Shown: positions 9,399 to 18,066 of the stretch, piece after piece
Numbering within the stretch: the stretch's first letter is position 1
Layout: the number at the start of each line of letters is the position of its first letter
Source of the DNA: an uncultured Lachnospiraceae bacterium
GTDB taxonomy: Bacteria; Bacillota; Clostridia; Lachnospirales; Lachnospiraceae
Length of the DNA: 64,000 nucleotides
Direction: 5' to 3'
Assembly: GCA_910587095.1 (NCBI GenBank)
Contig: CAJUMJ010000043.1
Location: forward strand, 6,052 to 70,051
Position numbers and translations under genes: made by a program
The notes under the pieces: model-generated
The model's input: the letters and a program-made list of their open reading frames with translations, nothing else
Database searches by the model: none
Told to the model about the DNA's origin: nothing

Positions 9399-10079
9399 AT
9401 GAGCGGACGCGGAAAGATGGCTTGGCAGAAAATGGAGAAAAAAGCTGGTATTTGTTATGTCGTCGGGGCAGGGGAAACCGGCGGGAGTGATTTTTCACCC
9501 GGTGCGGAGGATTTTGTGATTGCCGCGGATGCGGGGTTTCAGGTTTTGGAGCAAAAAGGGATACGAATGGATCTGGTGATCGGCGACTTTGATTCGCTCG
9601 GCTTTGTCCCGGAACACGTGGGCGTCAGGGAGCTTGAAAAGGAGAAGGACGACACGGATATGCGGGCGGCTGTCCTGGAAGGGATAAAGGCCGGATATGA
9701 GACATTCCATATTTACGGAGGAACGGGCGGGCGCATTGATCATACAATCGCGAATATGCAGCTTTTGGCGGAGTTATCTCTGAGCGGGAAACGGGGGTTT
9801 TTGTTTGGCGGCGACTATATTATGACAGCCTTGACAGACGGAACGCTTCATTTTCCGCCGTATGATTCCGGATATGTATCTGTATTCGCCCATTCGGAAA
9901 GCGCGGAGGGCGTGTGGCTTAGCGGGCTGAAATATGAATTGCGGGACGCCGTGTTATCGAACAGTTATCCGCTTGGGGTAAGCAATGAATTTGCGGGTGA
10001 AAAGAGCAGCATTTCCGTGAGAAAGGGTACGCTGATTCTGGTCTTTCCGCAGAAAGCAAAAGAAGTCGCATATTTATGA
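9399..10079 (+). CDS. thiN: Thiamine pyrophosphokinase
   Basis: The 226-aa protein transfers pyrophosphate from ATP to thiamine, giving the cofactor thiamine diphosphate. Family motifs are DLVIGDFDSL, EKEKDDTDM and the GGTGGRIDHTIANMQLL block, in the usual order and spacing for thiN-type enzymes. The start is uncertain: ATG codons at 9399, 9417 and 9432 are all possible and none has a strong Shine-Dalgarno, so up to 11 N-terminal residues may be missing. In many Firmicutes thiN closes the rpe-rsgA cluster; here it stands behind a signalling gene. A terminator follows directly. Confidence 0.92.
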   Translation: MSGRGKMAWQKMEKKAGICYVVGAGETGGSDFSPGAEDFVIAADAGFQVLEQKGIRMDLVIGDFDSLGFVPEHVGVRELEKEKDDTDMRAAVLEGIKAGYETFHIYGGTGGRIDHTIANMQLLAELSLSGKRGFLFGGDYIMTALTDGTLHFPPYDSGYVSVFAHSESAEGVWLSGLKYELRDAVLSNSYPLGVSNEFAGEKSSISVRKGTLILVFPQKAKEVAYL

Positions 10080-10091
10080 GAGACAAGGCAG

Positions 10092-10132
10092 CAGCGCCTG
10101 ACCGGGGAACCGGCCGGGGGCTGTTTTTTTTT
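10092..10132 (+). terminator. Rho-independent terminator after thiN
   Basis: An imperfect GC-rich hairpin (arms about 10092-10105 and 10110-10123, three mismatches) is followed by nine T residues. Confidence 0.8.
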
Positions 10133-10143
10133 GGGGGGGGGGG
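10124..10143. repeat. T9-G11 double homopolymer
   Basis: Nine T (10124-10132) run directly into eleven G (10133-10143), about 150 bases before a lipoprotein gene. Long G tracts are prone to slippage; they are also error-prone in sequencing and assembly. Confidence 0.85.
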
Positions 10144-10293
10144 AACCGTTATCTGAGGCGTCGTTTTTTCCTGAAGGTGAATTTTAGAGATTATTTAGAG
10201 ATAAGCCTGCTATGATTGTAAAGTAAATAGTATATAGGCTTCAATTTGTTTGGAGTAGCAGGCTTTGTGGAGCGCTTCGGAATGGGGGTAGAG

Positions 10294-12666
10294 ATGAGAG
10301 GGATCGAATTGGGAAAGAAAATTCTGGCATGTCTGATGGCGATGGCTTTGGTGGCAGGGACGCTTGCGGGATGCGGCGGTAAAGACGAGGGCGGCAAAGA
10401 GCCGGGCGATGAGAACGTCGCCGGGAAAGCGGAGCAGGGGACTGCCATGGGGCGGTATGTGGAAAAGGATGTGGAGCTTGACGGCAACGCTCTCACGGAC
10501 TGGAACAGCCGGCTGTTCAGGCAGGAGGACGGCAGTTTTCTCCTGGCGGATAACAGCGGGTTTGTGCTGCGTTCCACGGATAACGGCGCAAGCTGGAAAA
10601 AGGAGGATGTGTCCTGGCTGACCAAAATGAAGGAGGAGAACAAATATATTTTAACTATGGCGATCGGACTTGACGGGACGGCTGCAGTAGTGTGGACGGA
10701 GCCGGAAGAGGGAAGCGAGGACAGTGGAAACGGCGTGCAGCTTAAGATGGACATGCAGCTTTCGCTCATCAAGCGAGACGGCACGGAGACTCCGGTGGAA
10801 ATAAAGCTGGAGGAGGACGATTGGTGGGTAAACGCGGTGTACATATCGGACGACGGGAGAATCTTTGCCACTGCGTCGGGAGCGAACCTGTATGAGGTGA
10901 AGGAGGATGGCAGCAGCGAGAAATATCTGACGATAGACGGCTACAGTATAGATTTGGTGCAGTTTCACGGCAATCTCATGCTTTTGGACGGGTATAACGT
11001 GGATGTACCTCTGATCTATGATATGGAAGCGCGGGAATATATCAAAGATACGGTGCTTGAAGAATTTGTGAAGGAAAATTTCCAGGACAGGAGCGGCTAT
11101 GCGGGCAAAAGCCATGACTTGTTTCTGATTTCAGGTGGGGACGACGCCATTTATCTGGCAGGACAGCCCGGGGTGTACCGCCATGTGCTTGGCGGCAGCG
11201 TCATGGAGCAGGTGATTGACGGCAGTTTTAATATTCTCGGGAATCCGGCATGCAAAATTATGGATATGATGGTTGCGCAGAATGATGAATTTCTGATGGT
11301 GCTTACGGGGGAGAAGATGACAAGATTTGTCTATGACCCGAGTGTGCCGTCAAGGCCCGAAGAGAAGCTTGAGGTGTGGAGCCTGGAGGACGAGGCGGTG
11401 ATTCGGCAGGCGATCAGTAAGTATCAGAAGGATAACCCGGCGGTCTATGTGGAGTATGAGATCGGTCTCGCGGGAAATTCCATGACCAGGGAGGACGCCA
11501 TCAAGAATCTGAATACACGGGCAATGGCGGGAAAAGGGCCGGATGTCTTTGTGCTTGACAATATGCCGCTTGACTCCTATATAGAGAAGGGGATTCTCAT
11601 GGATATTGCGCCGGTCTTGGACGGGATGAGCGGTGAGGAGGCGGTTTTTCCGAACATCGTGGACGCTCTCAGAAAAGAAGGACATGTCTACGCGGCGCCT
11701 TGCAGGCTGCAGCTTCCCTATGTCTGCGGGAAAAGCGGAGACACAGAAAAAATGACGGGATTGTCGGATATTGCGGACGAAATGGAAGTGATGCGGGAGA
11801 ACGACCCGGACTCTTACCTCATGAGTGTTCCGTCGGCGAAGGGCATTATGCGCGTTTTTTCTCCGACCTGTGTTCCCGCCTGGCGGACGGAGGACGGCGC
11901 GCTCGACAAAGAGGCGGTTTCCGATTTCCTGACACAGACGAAGAGGATGTATGACGCGCAAGTGAACGGATTGCCGGAGGACGGGGTGCAAAGCTGGGAG
12001 GCAGACGCGAGCTATTATCAGGAATATGAGAGCCCGGACGGCGGAGCGCTTGAGGATGCGGACGAAATGAGGACGCGTCATGAAGCGACTCATCTGTTGG
12101 GGGGACGGCGGCAGTTTGTGGCGGGCGCCATAAAGGACGTATGGCAATATAACAGCCAGTTATCCGTCTCAAAGGTGGAAGGGTTTGGAGATTGTGTGAG
12201 CGTTCCCATGGAGGGGCAATGCGAAAACGTGTTCTGGGCAAGGACGCTTTTGGGAATCAATGCGACTTCGAAAAATACACAGCAGGCGCAGGACTTCTTA
12301 AAGACAGCACTTGGAAGTGAGATACAGGCGGAAATTCTTGACGGCTTTCCGGTGACGCAAAAAGCGATACTTGACATTTACGAGAATCAGTGGAGGGTTT
12401 ACAAGGACAACGACTACGTTTCCGGTCAGGGCAGCACTTATAATCTGGACGATGAGGAGATCACTATGCTGATCCGTGTACCGAAAGAAGAGGAGGTAAA
12501 CAAACTGATCGAGTGGATCCAGTCCATGGACACCGCCTATGTGGAAGACAAAACCTTTGAAAATGTTGTCTATGAGGAAGGAGAGCGGTATATCCGGGGG
12601 GATAGGAGTCTGGAGGAAGTGATGGATGGAATCGAGAAAAGACTTGGCATTTATCTGGCGGAGTAA
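10294..12666 (+). CDS. Large lipoprotein: sensor-like N-domain plus solute-binding C-domain
   Basis: The 790-aa protein has a lipoprotein signal (MRGIELGKKILACLMAMALV, lipobox LAGC with Cys27). About residues 50-340 contain beta-rich segments resembling BNR/WD-type blades (SGFVLRSTDNGASWKKED). From about residue 360 the sequence resembles a family 1 extracellular solute-binding protein: LEVWSLEDEAVIRQAISKYQ, then GKGPDVFVLDNMPLDSYIEK and the usual C-terminal lobe. That is about twice the length of an ordinary sugar-binding lipoprotein. Start 10294 is chosen for its GGGGGTAG site; the upstream TTG frame would bury the signal peptide. No permease or ATPase of the sugar type lies beside it, so it could be an orphan binding protein, a sensor, or part of a distant transporter. 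The ligand is unknown. Confidence 0.75.
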   Translation: MRGIELGKKILACLMAMALVAGTLAGCGGKDEGGKEPGDENVAGKAEQGTAMGRYVEKDVELDGNALTDWNSRLFRQEDGSFLLADNSGFVLRSTDNGASWKKEDVSWLTKMKEENKYILTMAIGLDGTAAVVWTEPEEGSEDSGNGVQLKMDMQLSLIKRDGTETPVEIKLEEDDWWVNAVYISDDGRIFATASGANLYEVKEDGSSEKYLTIDGYSIDLVQFHGNLMLLDGYNVDVPLIYDMEAREYIKDTVLEEFVKENFQDRSGYAGKSHDLFLISGGDDAIYLAGQPGVYRHVLGGSVMEQVIDGSFNILGNPACKIMDMMVAQNDEFLMVLTGEKMTRFVYDPSVPSRPEEKLEVWSLEDEAVIRQAISKYQKDNPAVYVEYEIGLAGNSMTREDAIKNLNTRAMAGKGPDVFVLDNMPLDSYIEKGILMDIAPVLDGMSGEEAVFPNIVDALRKEGHVYAAPCRLQLPYVCGKSGDTEKMTGLSDIADEMEVMRENDPDSYLMSVPSAKGIMRVFSPTCVPAWRTEDGALDKEAVSDFLTQTKRMYDAQVNGLPEDGVQSWEADASYYQEYESPDGGALEDADEMRTRHEATHLLGGRRQFVAGAIKDVWQYNSQLSVSKVEGFGDCVSVPMEGQCENVFWARTLLGINATSKNTQQAQDFLKTALGSEIQAEILDGFPVTQKAILDIYENQWRVYKDNDYVSGQGSTYNLDDEEITMLIRVPKEEEVNKLIEWIQSMDTAYVEDKTFENVVYEEGERYIRGDRSLEEVMDGIEKRLGIYLAE

Positions 12667-12674
12667 TTAGACCG

Positions 12675-12703
12675 TTGCATTTTTGGCATTATGATGTTAA
12701 GAT
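12675..12703 (+). promoter_or_regulatory. Predicted sigma-A promoter of the nupN operon
   Basis: TTGCAT at 12675-12680 and TAAGAT at 12698-12703 are separated by 17 bases. Transcription from here would give a leader of almost 190 bases that includes the hairpin cluster at 12769-12883. Confidence 0.55.
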
Positions 12704-12768
12704 AGTGGCGTAGTTTTTAGATACAAACAGAAAGATGTCAAAATGACAGGGAGGAGGAAAGGTGGAAT

Positions 12769-12883
12769 AAATTGCTTGATAGCAATTTACTCAACCAAGA
12801 ATTTGTGCCGAAGCGTCACAAATTCCATGATGGCAGAGCGAAATCTGACATTTCGCTCGCTTTCCTCAGCGTGAAACGCTTCG
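12769..12883 (+). repeat. Cluster of perfect hairpins in the nupN leader
   Basis: Four consecutive perfect palindromes lie upstream of the gene: 12769-12788 (8-bp stem AAATTGCT), 12799-12825 (9-bp stem GAATTTGTG), 12836-12858 (9-bp stem GAGCGAAAT) and 12868-12880 (AGCGT/ACGCT). In addition CGAAGCGT at 12809-12816 can pair with ACGCTTCG at 12876-12883, an alternative long-range stem that would disrupt the second and fourth hairpins. No known riboswitch class was recognised. Confidence 0.6.
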
Positions 12884-12897
12884 GAATGGAGGAAGTT

Positions 12898-14118
12898 ATG
12901 AAAAAAAGAGTAGTGGCAGTAATGCTCTCGGCGGCAATGGTATTTTCGATGACGGCCTGCGGCGGCGGTAATGACGCAGCCGCGCCCGCGGAGGATACGG
13001 CGACGCAGGAGAGCGCGGAGGAAGCGGCGCCTGAGGCGGAGAGCGCAGAGACGCAGGAAAGCGCGGAAGCGGCGGAAGGAGAGACGGCGTCAGGGCTCAA
13101 GATTGCGATTGTATCAAGCCCTTCGGGTGTGGACGACGGTTCCTTTAACCAGGATAATTACAACGGTATCCTTACCTTTATCGAGAGCCATCCCGACAGC
13201 ACCGTTACACCGGTACAGGAGACTACGGGCGATGTGGCCGCGGCGGTGCAGGCGGTTGCCGATATCGTTGCGGATTACGATGTGATCGTGTGCTGCGGTT
13301 TCCAGTTTGCGGGGATCACAACCATCGCGCAGGAAAACCCGGATGTGAAGTTTGTGCTGGTTGACTCTTTCCCGTCCGATGCGGAGGGAAACGAGGCGGA
13401 GGTGGACAACATCTACGCGATGCAGTTCGCGGAGCAGGAGTCCGGCTTCTTCGCAGGTATGGCTGCGGCGCTTGAGACAAAGTCGAACAAGGTATCCGTG
13501 GTGAACGGTATAGCGTATCCTTCTAACGTAAATTATCAGTACGGTTTTGAGTGCGGCGTGAAGTATATCAACGAGACGGAAGGAAAGTCGGTGGAGATAG
13601 TGGAGCTTCCCTCCTACGCAGGCACGGATGTGACGGGTGCCGATGTGGGCGGCAACTATGTCGGCTCCTTCGCGGACGAGGCGACCGGCAAGGTAGTTGG
13701 CAACGCGTTGATCGCTGAGGGTGTGGATATTATCTTTGTGGCGGCAGGCGCATCCGGCAATGGCGTTCTCACGGCGGTTAAGGAGGCTGACGGCGTATAC
13801 TTTATCGGCTGTGACGTAGATCAGTATGACGACGGTGCAAACGGAGACGCGAACGTGGTTCTCACCTCCGCGGTGAAGGTGATGCACCTGAACGTGGAAC
13901 GTGCGCTCGAGGCGGTTGTGGACGGCAGCTTCAAGGGCGGAAACGTGGTATTGCAGGCTGATACGGATTCCACCGGATATATCAATGCGGACGGCAGAAA
14001 CCAGCTTTCCGCGGATTCCATCACGAAGATGGACGAGGCTTACGAGGCGATCAAGGGAGGTACGATTGTTCCGGCGGCGAACTTTAACGGTATTACACCG
14101 GAGGACTTCACCTGGTAG
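12898..14118 (+). CDS. nupN: BMP-family nucleoside-binding lipoprotein
   Basis: The 406-aa protein is the substrate-capturing lipoprotein of a BMP/PnrA-type ABC importer. The signal peptide ends in MTACGGG (Cys21). A Glu/Ala-rich linker (about residues 25-65) precedes the binding domain, which begins LKIAIVSSPSGVDDGSFNQ, has VDSFPSDAEGNEAEVDNIYA, and the family's FAEQESGFFAGMAAAL block. The usual BMP ligand is a purine nucleoside, by analogy with Bacillus NupN and Treponema PnrA. ATG 12898 has GGAGGA upstream; the longer TTG frame reads through the structured leader and is not credible. The next three genes supply the ATPase and both permeases. A hairpin after this gene may hold the binding protein at a higher level than the membrane parts. 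Confidence 0.9.
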   Translation: MKKRVVAVMLSAAMVFSMTACGGGNDAAAPAEDTATQESAEEAAPEAESAETQESAEAAEGETASGLKIAIVSSPSGVDDGSFNQDNYNGILTFIESHPDSTVTPVQETTGDVAAAVQAVADIVADYDVIVCCGFQFAGITTIAQENPDVKFVLVDSFPSDAEGNEAEVDNIYAMQFAEQESGFFAGMAAALETKSNKVSVVNGIAYPSNVNYQYGFECGVKYINETEGKSVEIVELPSYAGTDVTGADVGGNYVGSFADEATGKVVGNALIAEGVDIIFVAAGASGNGVLTAVKEADGVYFIGCDVDQYDDGANGDANVVLTSAVKVMHLNVERALEAVVDGSFKGGNVVLQADTDSTGYINADGRNQLSADSITKMDEAYEAIKGGTIVPAANFNGITPEDFTW

Positions 14119-14158
14119 AGCAGGCAGCCTGCGGGCAAAATCTATAAGGCATGACTTT

Positions 14159-14187
14159 GGGCTGTGAGGAAATTTTCCTTGCAGCCC
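14159..14187 (+). terminator. Attenuating hairpin between nupN and nupO
   Basis: GGGCTG-(T)GAGGAAA pairs with TTTTCCTTGCAGCCC in a hairpin of about 12 bp, followed by a T-rich but interrupted tail (CATTCTTATTTTG). This is consistent with partial termination after the binding-protein gene. Confidence 0.5.
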
Positions 14188-14208
14188 ATTCTTATTTTGC
14201 CGTATACT
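14179..14208 (+). promoter_or_regulatory. Possible internal promoter before nupO
   Basis: TTGCAG (14179-14184) and TATACT (14203-14208) are 18 bases apart, overlapping the right arm of the attenuating hairpin. Confidence 0.4.
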
Positions 14209-14251
14209 GTAATCAGGTAACAGTAGGCAACCAAAGAGAGGGAAACCGTAC

Positions 14252-15796
14252 ATGTCTGATTATATTATTGAGATGAATCATATCACGAAGCGCTTCCCGG
14301 GCATCGTAGCCAACGACGACGTCTCCATCCGAATCAAAAAGGGAGAAATCTATGCGCTTCTCGGAGAAAACGGGGCTGGAAAGTCCACACTGATGAGTAT
14401 GCTGTTCGGTATGTATGAGCCGGACGAGGGAGAGATCATCATCCGTGGGGAAAAGGTAAAGATCGAATCCCCAAACCACGCCACCAGATTAAACATCGGC
14501 ATGGTGCACCAGCATTTTAAGCTGGTCAGCAACTATACCATAGCGGAGAACATCGTTATGGGAATGGAACCGGTCAAAAAGACGCTTGGCATTTTTAAAA
14601 CCGTGGATATGAAGAAGGCGAACGAGGATATCAGGGCGTTGTCGGAGAAATTCGGGCTGGAGGTAGAGCCAACGAAGGTGATTGAAAACATAAACGTTTC
14701 CATGCAGCAGCGTGTGGAAATTTTAAAGATGCTCTACCGGGAAGCGGAGATACTGATCTTTGACGAGCCGACGGCGGTGCTGACGCCCCAGGAGATCGAG
14801 TTTCTTCTGGAGATAATAGAGAGTCTGCGGCGTGACGGCAAGACGGTCATTCTGATTACCCACAAGCTCGAGGAGATCAAAAAGATCGCGGATCGCTGCG
14901 CTATTTTGTGCAGAGGCAGGCTGATCGACGTGCTGGATGTGAAGAAGACGGACACAAAGACGATGGCCAACCTGATGGTGGGCAGAGAGGTGAACTTTTC
15001 CGTGGACAAGTCGGAGCCTGACTTCGGGAAAGAGATTTTGAAGGTCGAACATCTGACGGTAAAGAACGAAGACAAGTTCGAGGTGGTGAAAGACGTCAGC
15101 TTTTCCGTCCGGGGCGGGGAGATTTTCGCGGTGGCAGGCGTTTCCGGAAACGGGCAGGTGGAGCTTGCCGACGCGATCGCCGGGCTGTTAAAACCTTCCG
15201 GAGGCAGGATCAGCTTAAATGGCCGGGATATCACGCAAGTCTCCATCCGCGAGCGCAATTTGGAGGGGATTTCCTATATTCCCGAGGATCGGCACAACGT
15301 GGGCCTGGTGATGGATCTTTCGTTGTCGGACAATCTGGCCTTAAAGAATTATTTCGAGAGTCCTTTTTCCGGGAAGGGCGTTATGAACGGCGACGAGTTC
15401 GTCAAATACAGCGACAGGCTGATTGAGAAATACGACATACGAAGCGGACGTGGAAGCGAAACGATCGTGCGCTCCATGAGCGGGGGCAACCAGCAAAAAG
15501 CCATCATTGCCAGGGAGATCGAACTGGATTCGTCGCTTCTGATTTTTGTCCAGCCTACGAGAGGGCTTGATATCGGCGCGATAGAAAATATTCACAGGCA
15601 GATTGTCGCCGAGAGGGATAAGGGGAAAGCGGTTCTTCTGATCTCGCTGGAGCTTGATGAGGTGATGAATCTGGCGGACACCATCGGCGTTATTTACAAC
15701 GGAAAAATAGAAAAGATTGCGGATGCGAAAACCCTGACCCCGGGAGAGGTGGGGGAATTTATGATGGGAGTAGGAGGGCGCCATGAAAAAGGATGA
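14252..15796 (+). CDS. nupO: Nucleoside ABC importer, double ATP-binding subunit
   Basis: The 514-aa protein has two ABC domains, the layout of RbsA/NupO-type ATPases. Domain 1 has Walker A LLGENGAGKS near residue 39, a degenerate signature NVSMQQRVEI and Walker B LIFDEPTAVLTP. Domain 2 has the altered Walker A GVSGNGQVEL, signature MSGGNQQKAI and VQPTRGLDIG, where Gln replaces the usual catalytic Glu. That split between one consensus and one degenerate site is normal in this family. It powers uptake of the substrate delivered by the BMP lipoprotein upstream. GAGAGGG precedes the ATG. The 3' end overlaps nupP by 14 bases, showing translational coupling. Confidence 0.92.
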   Translation: MSDYIIEMNHITKRFPGIVANDDVSIRIKKGEIYALLGENGAGKSTLMSMLFGMYEPDEGEIIIRGEKVKIESPNHATRLNIGMVHQHFKLVSNYTIAENIVMGMEPVKKTLGIFKTVDMKKANEDIRALSEKFGLEVEPTKVIENINVSMQQRVEILKMLYREAEILIFDEPTAVLTPQEIEFLLEIIESLRRDGKTVILITHKLEEIKKIADRCAILCRGRLIDVLDVKKTDTKTMANLMVGREVNFSVDKSEPDFGKEILKVEHLTVKNEDKFEVVKDVSFSVRGGEIFAVAGVSGNGQVELADAIAGLLKPSGGRISLNGRDITQVSIRERNLEGISYIPEDRHNVGLVMDLSLSDNLALKNYFESPFSGKGVMNGDEFVKYSDRLIEKYDIRSGRGSETIVRSMSGGNQQKAIIAREIELDSSLLIFVQPTRGLDIGAIENIHRQIVAERDKGKAVLLISLELDEVMNLADTIGVIYNGKIEKIADAKTLTPGEVGEFMMGVGGRHEKG

Positions 15797-16907
15797 AAGG
15801 ACTGTGTTACAGAAAGTTGTGCTGCAGACCATCGGACATGAGAAAAGGCAGCCTGTTATGATACCGCTTTTTACCATTCTCTTAAGTCTGCTCTTGGGGA
15901 TTGTGGTGATTGCCCTTTTGGGGAAGAATCCCTTTCTTGCATATTATAATCTTCTGCAGGGATCGGGACTTGCGCCGAAAGCTTCCTATGCGGGGCACAA
16001 GGGGATGCTCACGGATTTTACCAGTTTTTTAAACGCGCTCACGCCGATGCTTTTGGCGGCGCTCGCGGTGCTGATTGCGCTGAAAGCGGGGATGTTTAAT
16101 ATCGGCGTGTCCGGCCAGATGTTGGCGGCGGCTTTTGTGTCGACCGTTCTGATCGGCTATTCCGGGCTTCCGGCCGTACTGGCAAAGCCGCTTGTCATAC
16201 TGATCGGTTTTGTGGTGGGGGCGCTGACCGGGGGGCTGGTCGGTTTCCTCAGACACCGTTTTAACATCAACGAAGTGGTTTCCACGATTATGTGCAATTA
16301 TATTGTCCAGTATATTGTCAGCTTTTTTATCAATGTATTTTTTGTGGATCCCGTGTCAAGGCAGTCCAAAAACGTGGGACAGGCGGCTAGACTGACGCTC
16401 GTCGACGTGGCTGTGGGCGATTACAAAATGGATATTCCGCTTGGCATTTTGCTGGCGGCTGTGGGCGTTGCGGCAACGGCGTTTCTGCTCGGAAAAACAA
16501 CCCTTGGCTTCGAGATCAAGGCGGTGGGTTCGAGCAGCAAGGCGGCGGAGTACGCCGGCATCCGCGTTGGACGCACGAGAGTGCTTGCCATGATGCTTTC
16601 CGGCGGTGCGGCGGGTCTTGCGGGTGTGACCTACTATTTGGGATACTTTTCCTCGATCCAGCCGAGAGTGCTTGCCAGCACGGGATATGACGCAATCGCG
16701 GTGGCGCTTCTCGGAAACAGTTCACCCGTCGGCATTGTGTTCTCCTCCTTTCTGATCACCGTGATCTCCAAAGGAAGCACTTACATGAGCTCTACGGCGG
16801 GTGTGCAGGCGGAGATGGCGTCGGCCATCACCGGACTGATCCTGCTGATCAGCGCCTGCGGCGTCTATGTAAAGGAAAAAGTAAACAGATGGAAGGAGAA
16901 CGAGTAG
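15783..16907 (+). CDS. nupP: Nucleoside ABC importer permease 1
   Basis: The 374-aa integral membrane protein belongs to the BPD_transp_2 permease family. It has about ten hydrophobic segments, starting with VMIPLFTILLSLLLGIVVIA, and the family block MFNIGVSGQMLAAAF. The region GFEIKAVGSSSKAAEYAGI is the usual cytoplasmic coupling loop that contacts the ATPase. It starts inside the nupO stop region and ends one base before nupQ, so the four genes form one transport operon. Length is typical for NupP-like permeases. Confidence 0.9.
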   Translation: MKKDERTVLQKVVLQTIGHEKRQPVMIPLFTILLSLLLGIVVIALLGKNPFLAYYNLLQGSGLAPKASYAGHKGMLTDFTSFLNALTPMLLAALAVLIALKAGMFNIGVSGQMLAAAFVSTVLIGYSGLPAVLAKPLVILIGFVVGALTGGLVGFLRHRFNINEVVSTIMCNYIVQYIVSFFINVFFVDPVSRQSKNVGQAARLTLVDVAVGDYKMDIPLGILLAAVGVAATAFLLGKTTLGFEIKAVGSSSKAAEYAGIRVGRTRVLAMMLSGGAAGLAGVTYYLGYFSSIQPRVLASTGYDAIAVALLGNSSPVGIVFSSFLITVISKGSTYMSSTAGVQAEMASAITGLILLISACGVYVKEKVNRWKENE

Positions 16908-16908
16908 C

Positions 16909-17868
16909 ATGAATACGATTATAATTGACGGTTTATCATTTGCGCTTCCTTTGTTTATTATGGCGATTGGGGGGATTTATTGTGAGCGCAGCGGCGTGAC
17001 AAATCTGGCAATTGAGGGTCTGCAGGGATTCGGCGCTTTCTGCGGCGCCCTGTTTGCGGTCTGCATAGCGCCCAGTTTCGCGGGCAATTCGCCGATTCCG
17101 TTTTATCTGGCGATGGTGTTTGCTTTCCTGGGAGGCATGCTGTTTTCTCTGCTTCACGCCATGCTCTGCATCCGGTTTAAGGCGAATCAGGTCATCAGCG
17201 GTGTGGTGATCAATATTCTTGCGATGTCCCTGACGGAATTTATGACGAAACAGATCAACGCCAGCCTTTTTAAAGCGCCTTCCAACAAGTTTGTGCTGGG
17301 GGTATCGGCTCGCGTCACGGTGCCGGGCCTGTCGTCCGTTCCGGTTTTGGGGGCGGCATTTACCAATCTGTATCCCTTTGAGCCGGTGATTGTTCTCATT
17401 GCCGTTATCGCATGGTATGTTCTCTACAAGACGCCGTTTGGCCTGCATCTTCGGGCTTGCGGGGACAATCCTCACGCAGTGGACGCGGCAGGTATCGAGG
17501 TGAGCCGTGTACGTCTGATCGCGGTTATGATTTCCGGCGCGCTTTCGGGACTTGGGGGAATTTGTTTTGCCTACTCGATCTCCGCGAACTTTTCTTCGAA
17601 TATCTACTCGGGTTACGGCTATCTTGCCATAGCGGCGCTTATCTTCGGCAACTGGAAGATACTGCCTACGCTCGGAGCCTGCCTGCTGTTTGGGCTGGCG
17701 AGGTCGGGAGGATATGAGCTTGTGAAGGTTCTCGAGATGCCAAGCAGCTATCAGGATCTTGTCATGGTGCTTCCCTATGTTCTGACCCTTCTGATGCTGG
17801 TATTTTTCGGGAAGACGAACCATTCGCCAAAGGCGCTCGGCGTGATTTACGACAAGGGAGCGCGTTAG
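16909..17868 (+). CDS. nupQ: Nucleoside ABC importer permease 2
   Basis: The 319-aa membrane protein is the second BPD_transp_2 permease. It shows IYCERSGVTNLAIEGLQGFG (the equivalent of the NIG-x-SGQ block), several membrane helices, and the coupling loop PFGLHLRACGDNPHAVDAAG. It follows nupP after one base and closes the importer operon. No gene for nucleoside breakdown (pnp, deoD, cdd) is adjacent, so the exact substrate stays inferred. Immediately downstream lie relics of other genes, not a clear terminator. Confidence 0.9.
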   Translation: MNTIIIDGLSFALPLFIMAIGGIYCERSGVTNLAIEGLQGFGAFCGALFAVCIAPSFAGNSPIPFYLAMVFAFLGGMLFSLLHAMLCIRFKANQVISGVVINILAMSLTEFMTKQINASLFKAPSNKFVLGVSARVTVPGLSSVPVLGAAFTNLYPFEPVIVLIAVIAWYVLYKTPFGLHLRACGDNPHAVDAAGIEVSRVRLIAVMISGALSGLGGICFAYSISANFSSNIYSGYGYLAIAALIFGNWKILPTLGACLLFGLARSGGYELVKVLEMPSSYQDLVMVLPYVLTLLMLVFFGKTNHSPKALGVIYDKGAR

Positions 17869-17890
17869 GAGACGGCTCCAGGCGGAGTAG

Positions 17891-18066
17891 GCGAACGAGG
17901 CGAAAAGCCAATTTTTGGCCAATATGTCCCATGAAATCCGCACGCCCATGAACGCGATTATGGGACTTAGCGATATCATTATGGAGGAGAGCAGGGGCCG
18001 GAAGGTATTTCAGGCAGGTAGACGCAAGGAAAAACCGGTCGGCGAGGGGACAGGGCTTGGGCTGTC
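17891..18066 (+). pseudogene. Histidine kinase relic (H-box fused to G-box)
   Basis: After an in-frame TAG (17888-17890) the frame reads ANEAKSQFLANMSHEIRTP and MNAIMGLSDIIMEES, a textbook phospho-acceptor H-box. Only about 20 residues later it reads GEGTGLGLSI, the G2 box of the ATP-binding domain. The roughly 100 or more residues normally between them (rest of the dimerisation helices, N-box, G1) are missing, as are the sensor and the C-terminus. This is an internally deleted remnant, not a functional kinase. The frame then runs on as unrelated sequence to a stop at 18131-18133. Confidence 0.8.

Noticed and set aside
12769..12883. Purine riboswitch ahead of the nucleoside importer
   Set aside because: The conserved three-way-junction core of purine riboswitches could not be found; the region is a row of simple hairpins.
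13114..14253. Long minus-strand open frame opposite the BMP lipoprotein gene
   Set aside because: Antisense shadow of a strongly biased coding sequence; no start signal and no recognisable family.
16936..17979. Minus-strand open frame opposite nupQ
   Set aside because: No ribosome site, shadow composition, and nupQ on the plus strand has clear permease motifs and operon context.
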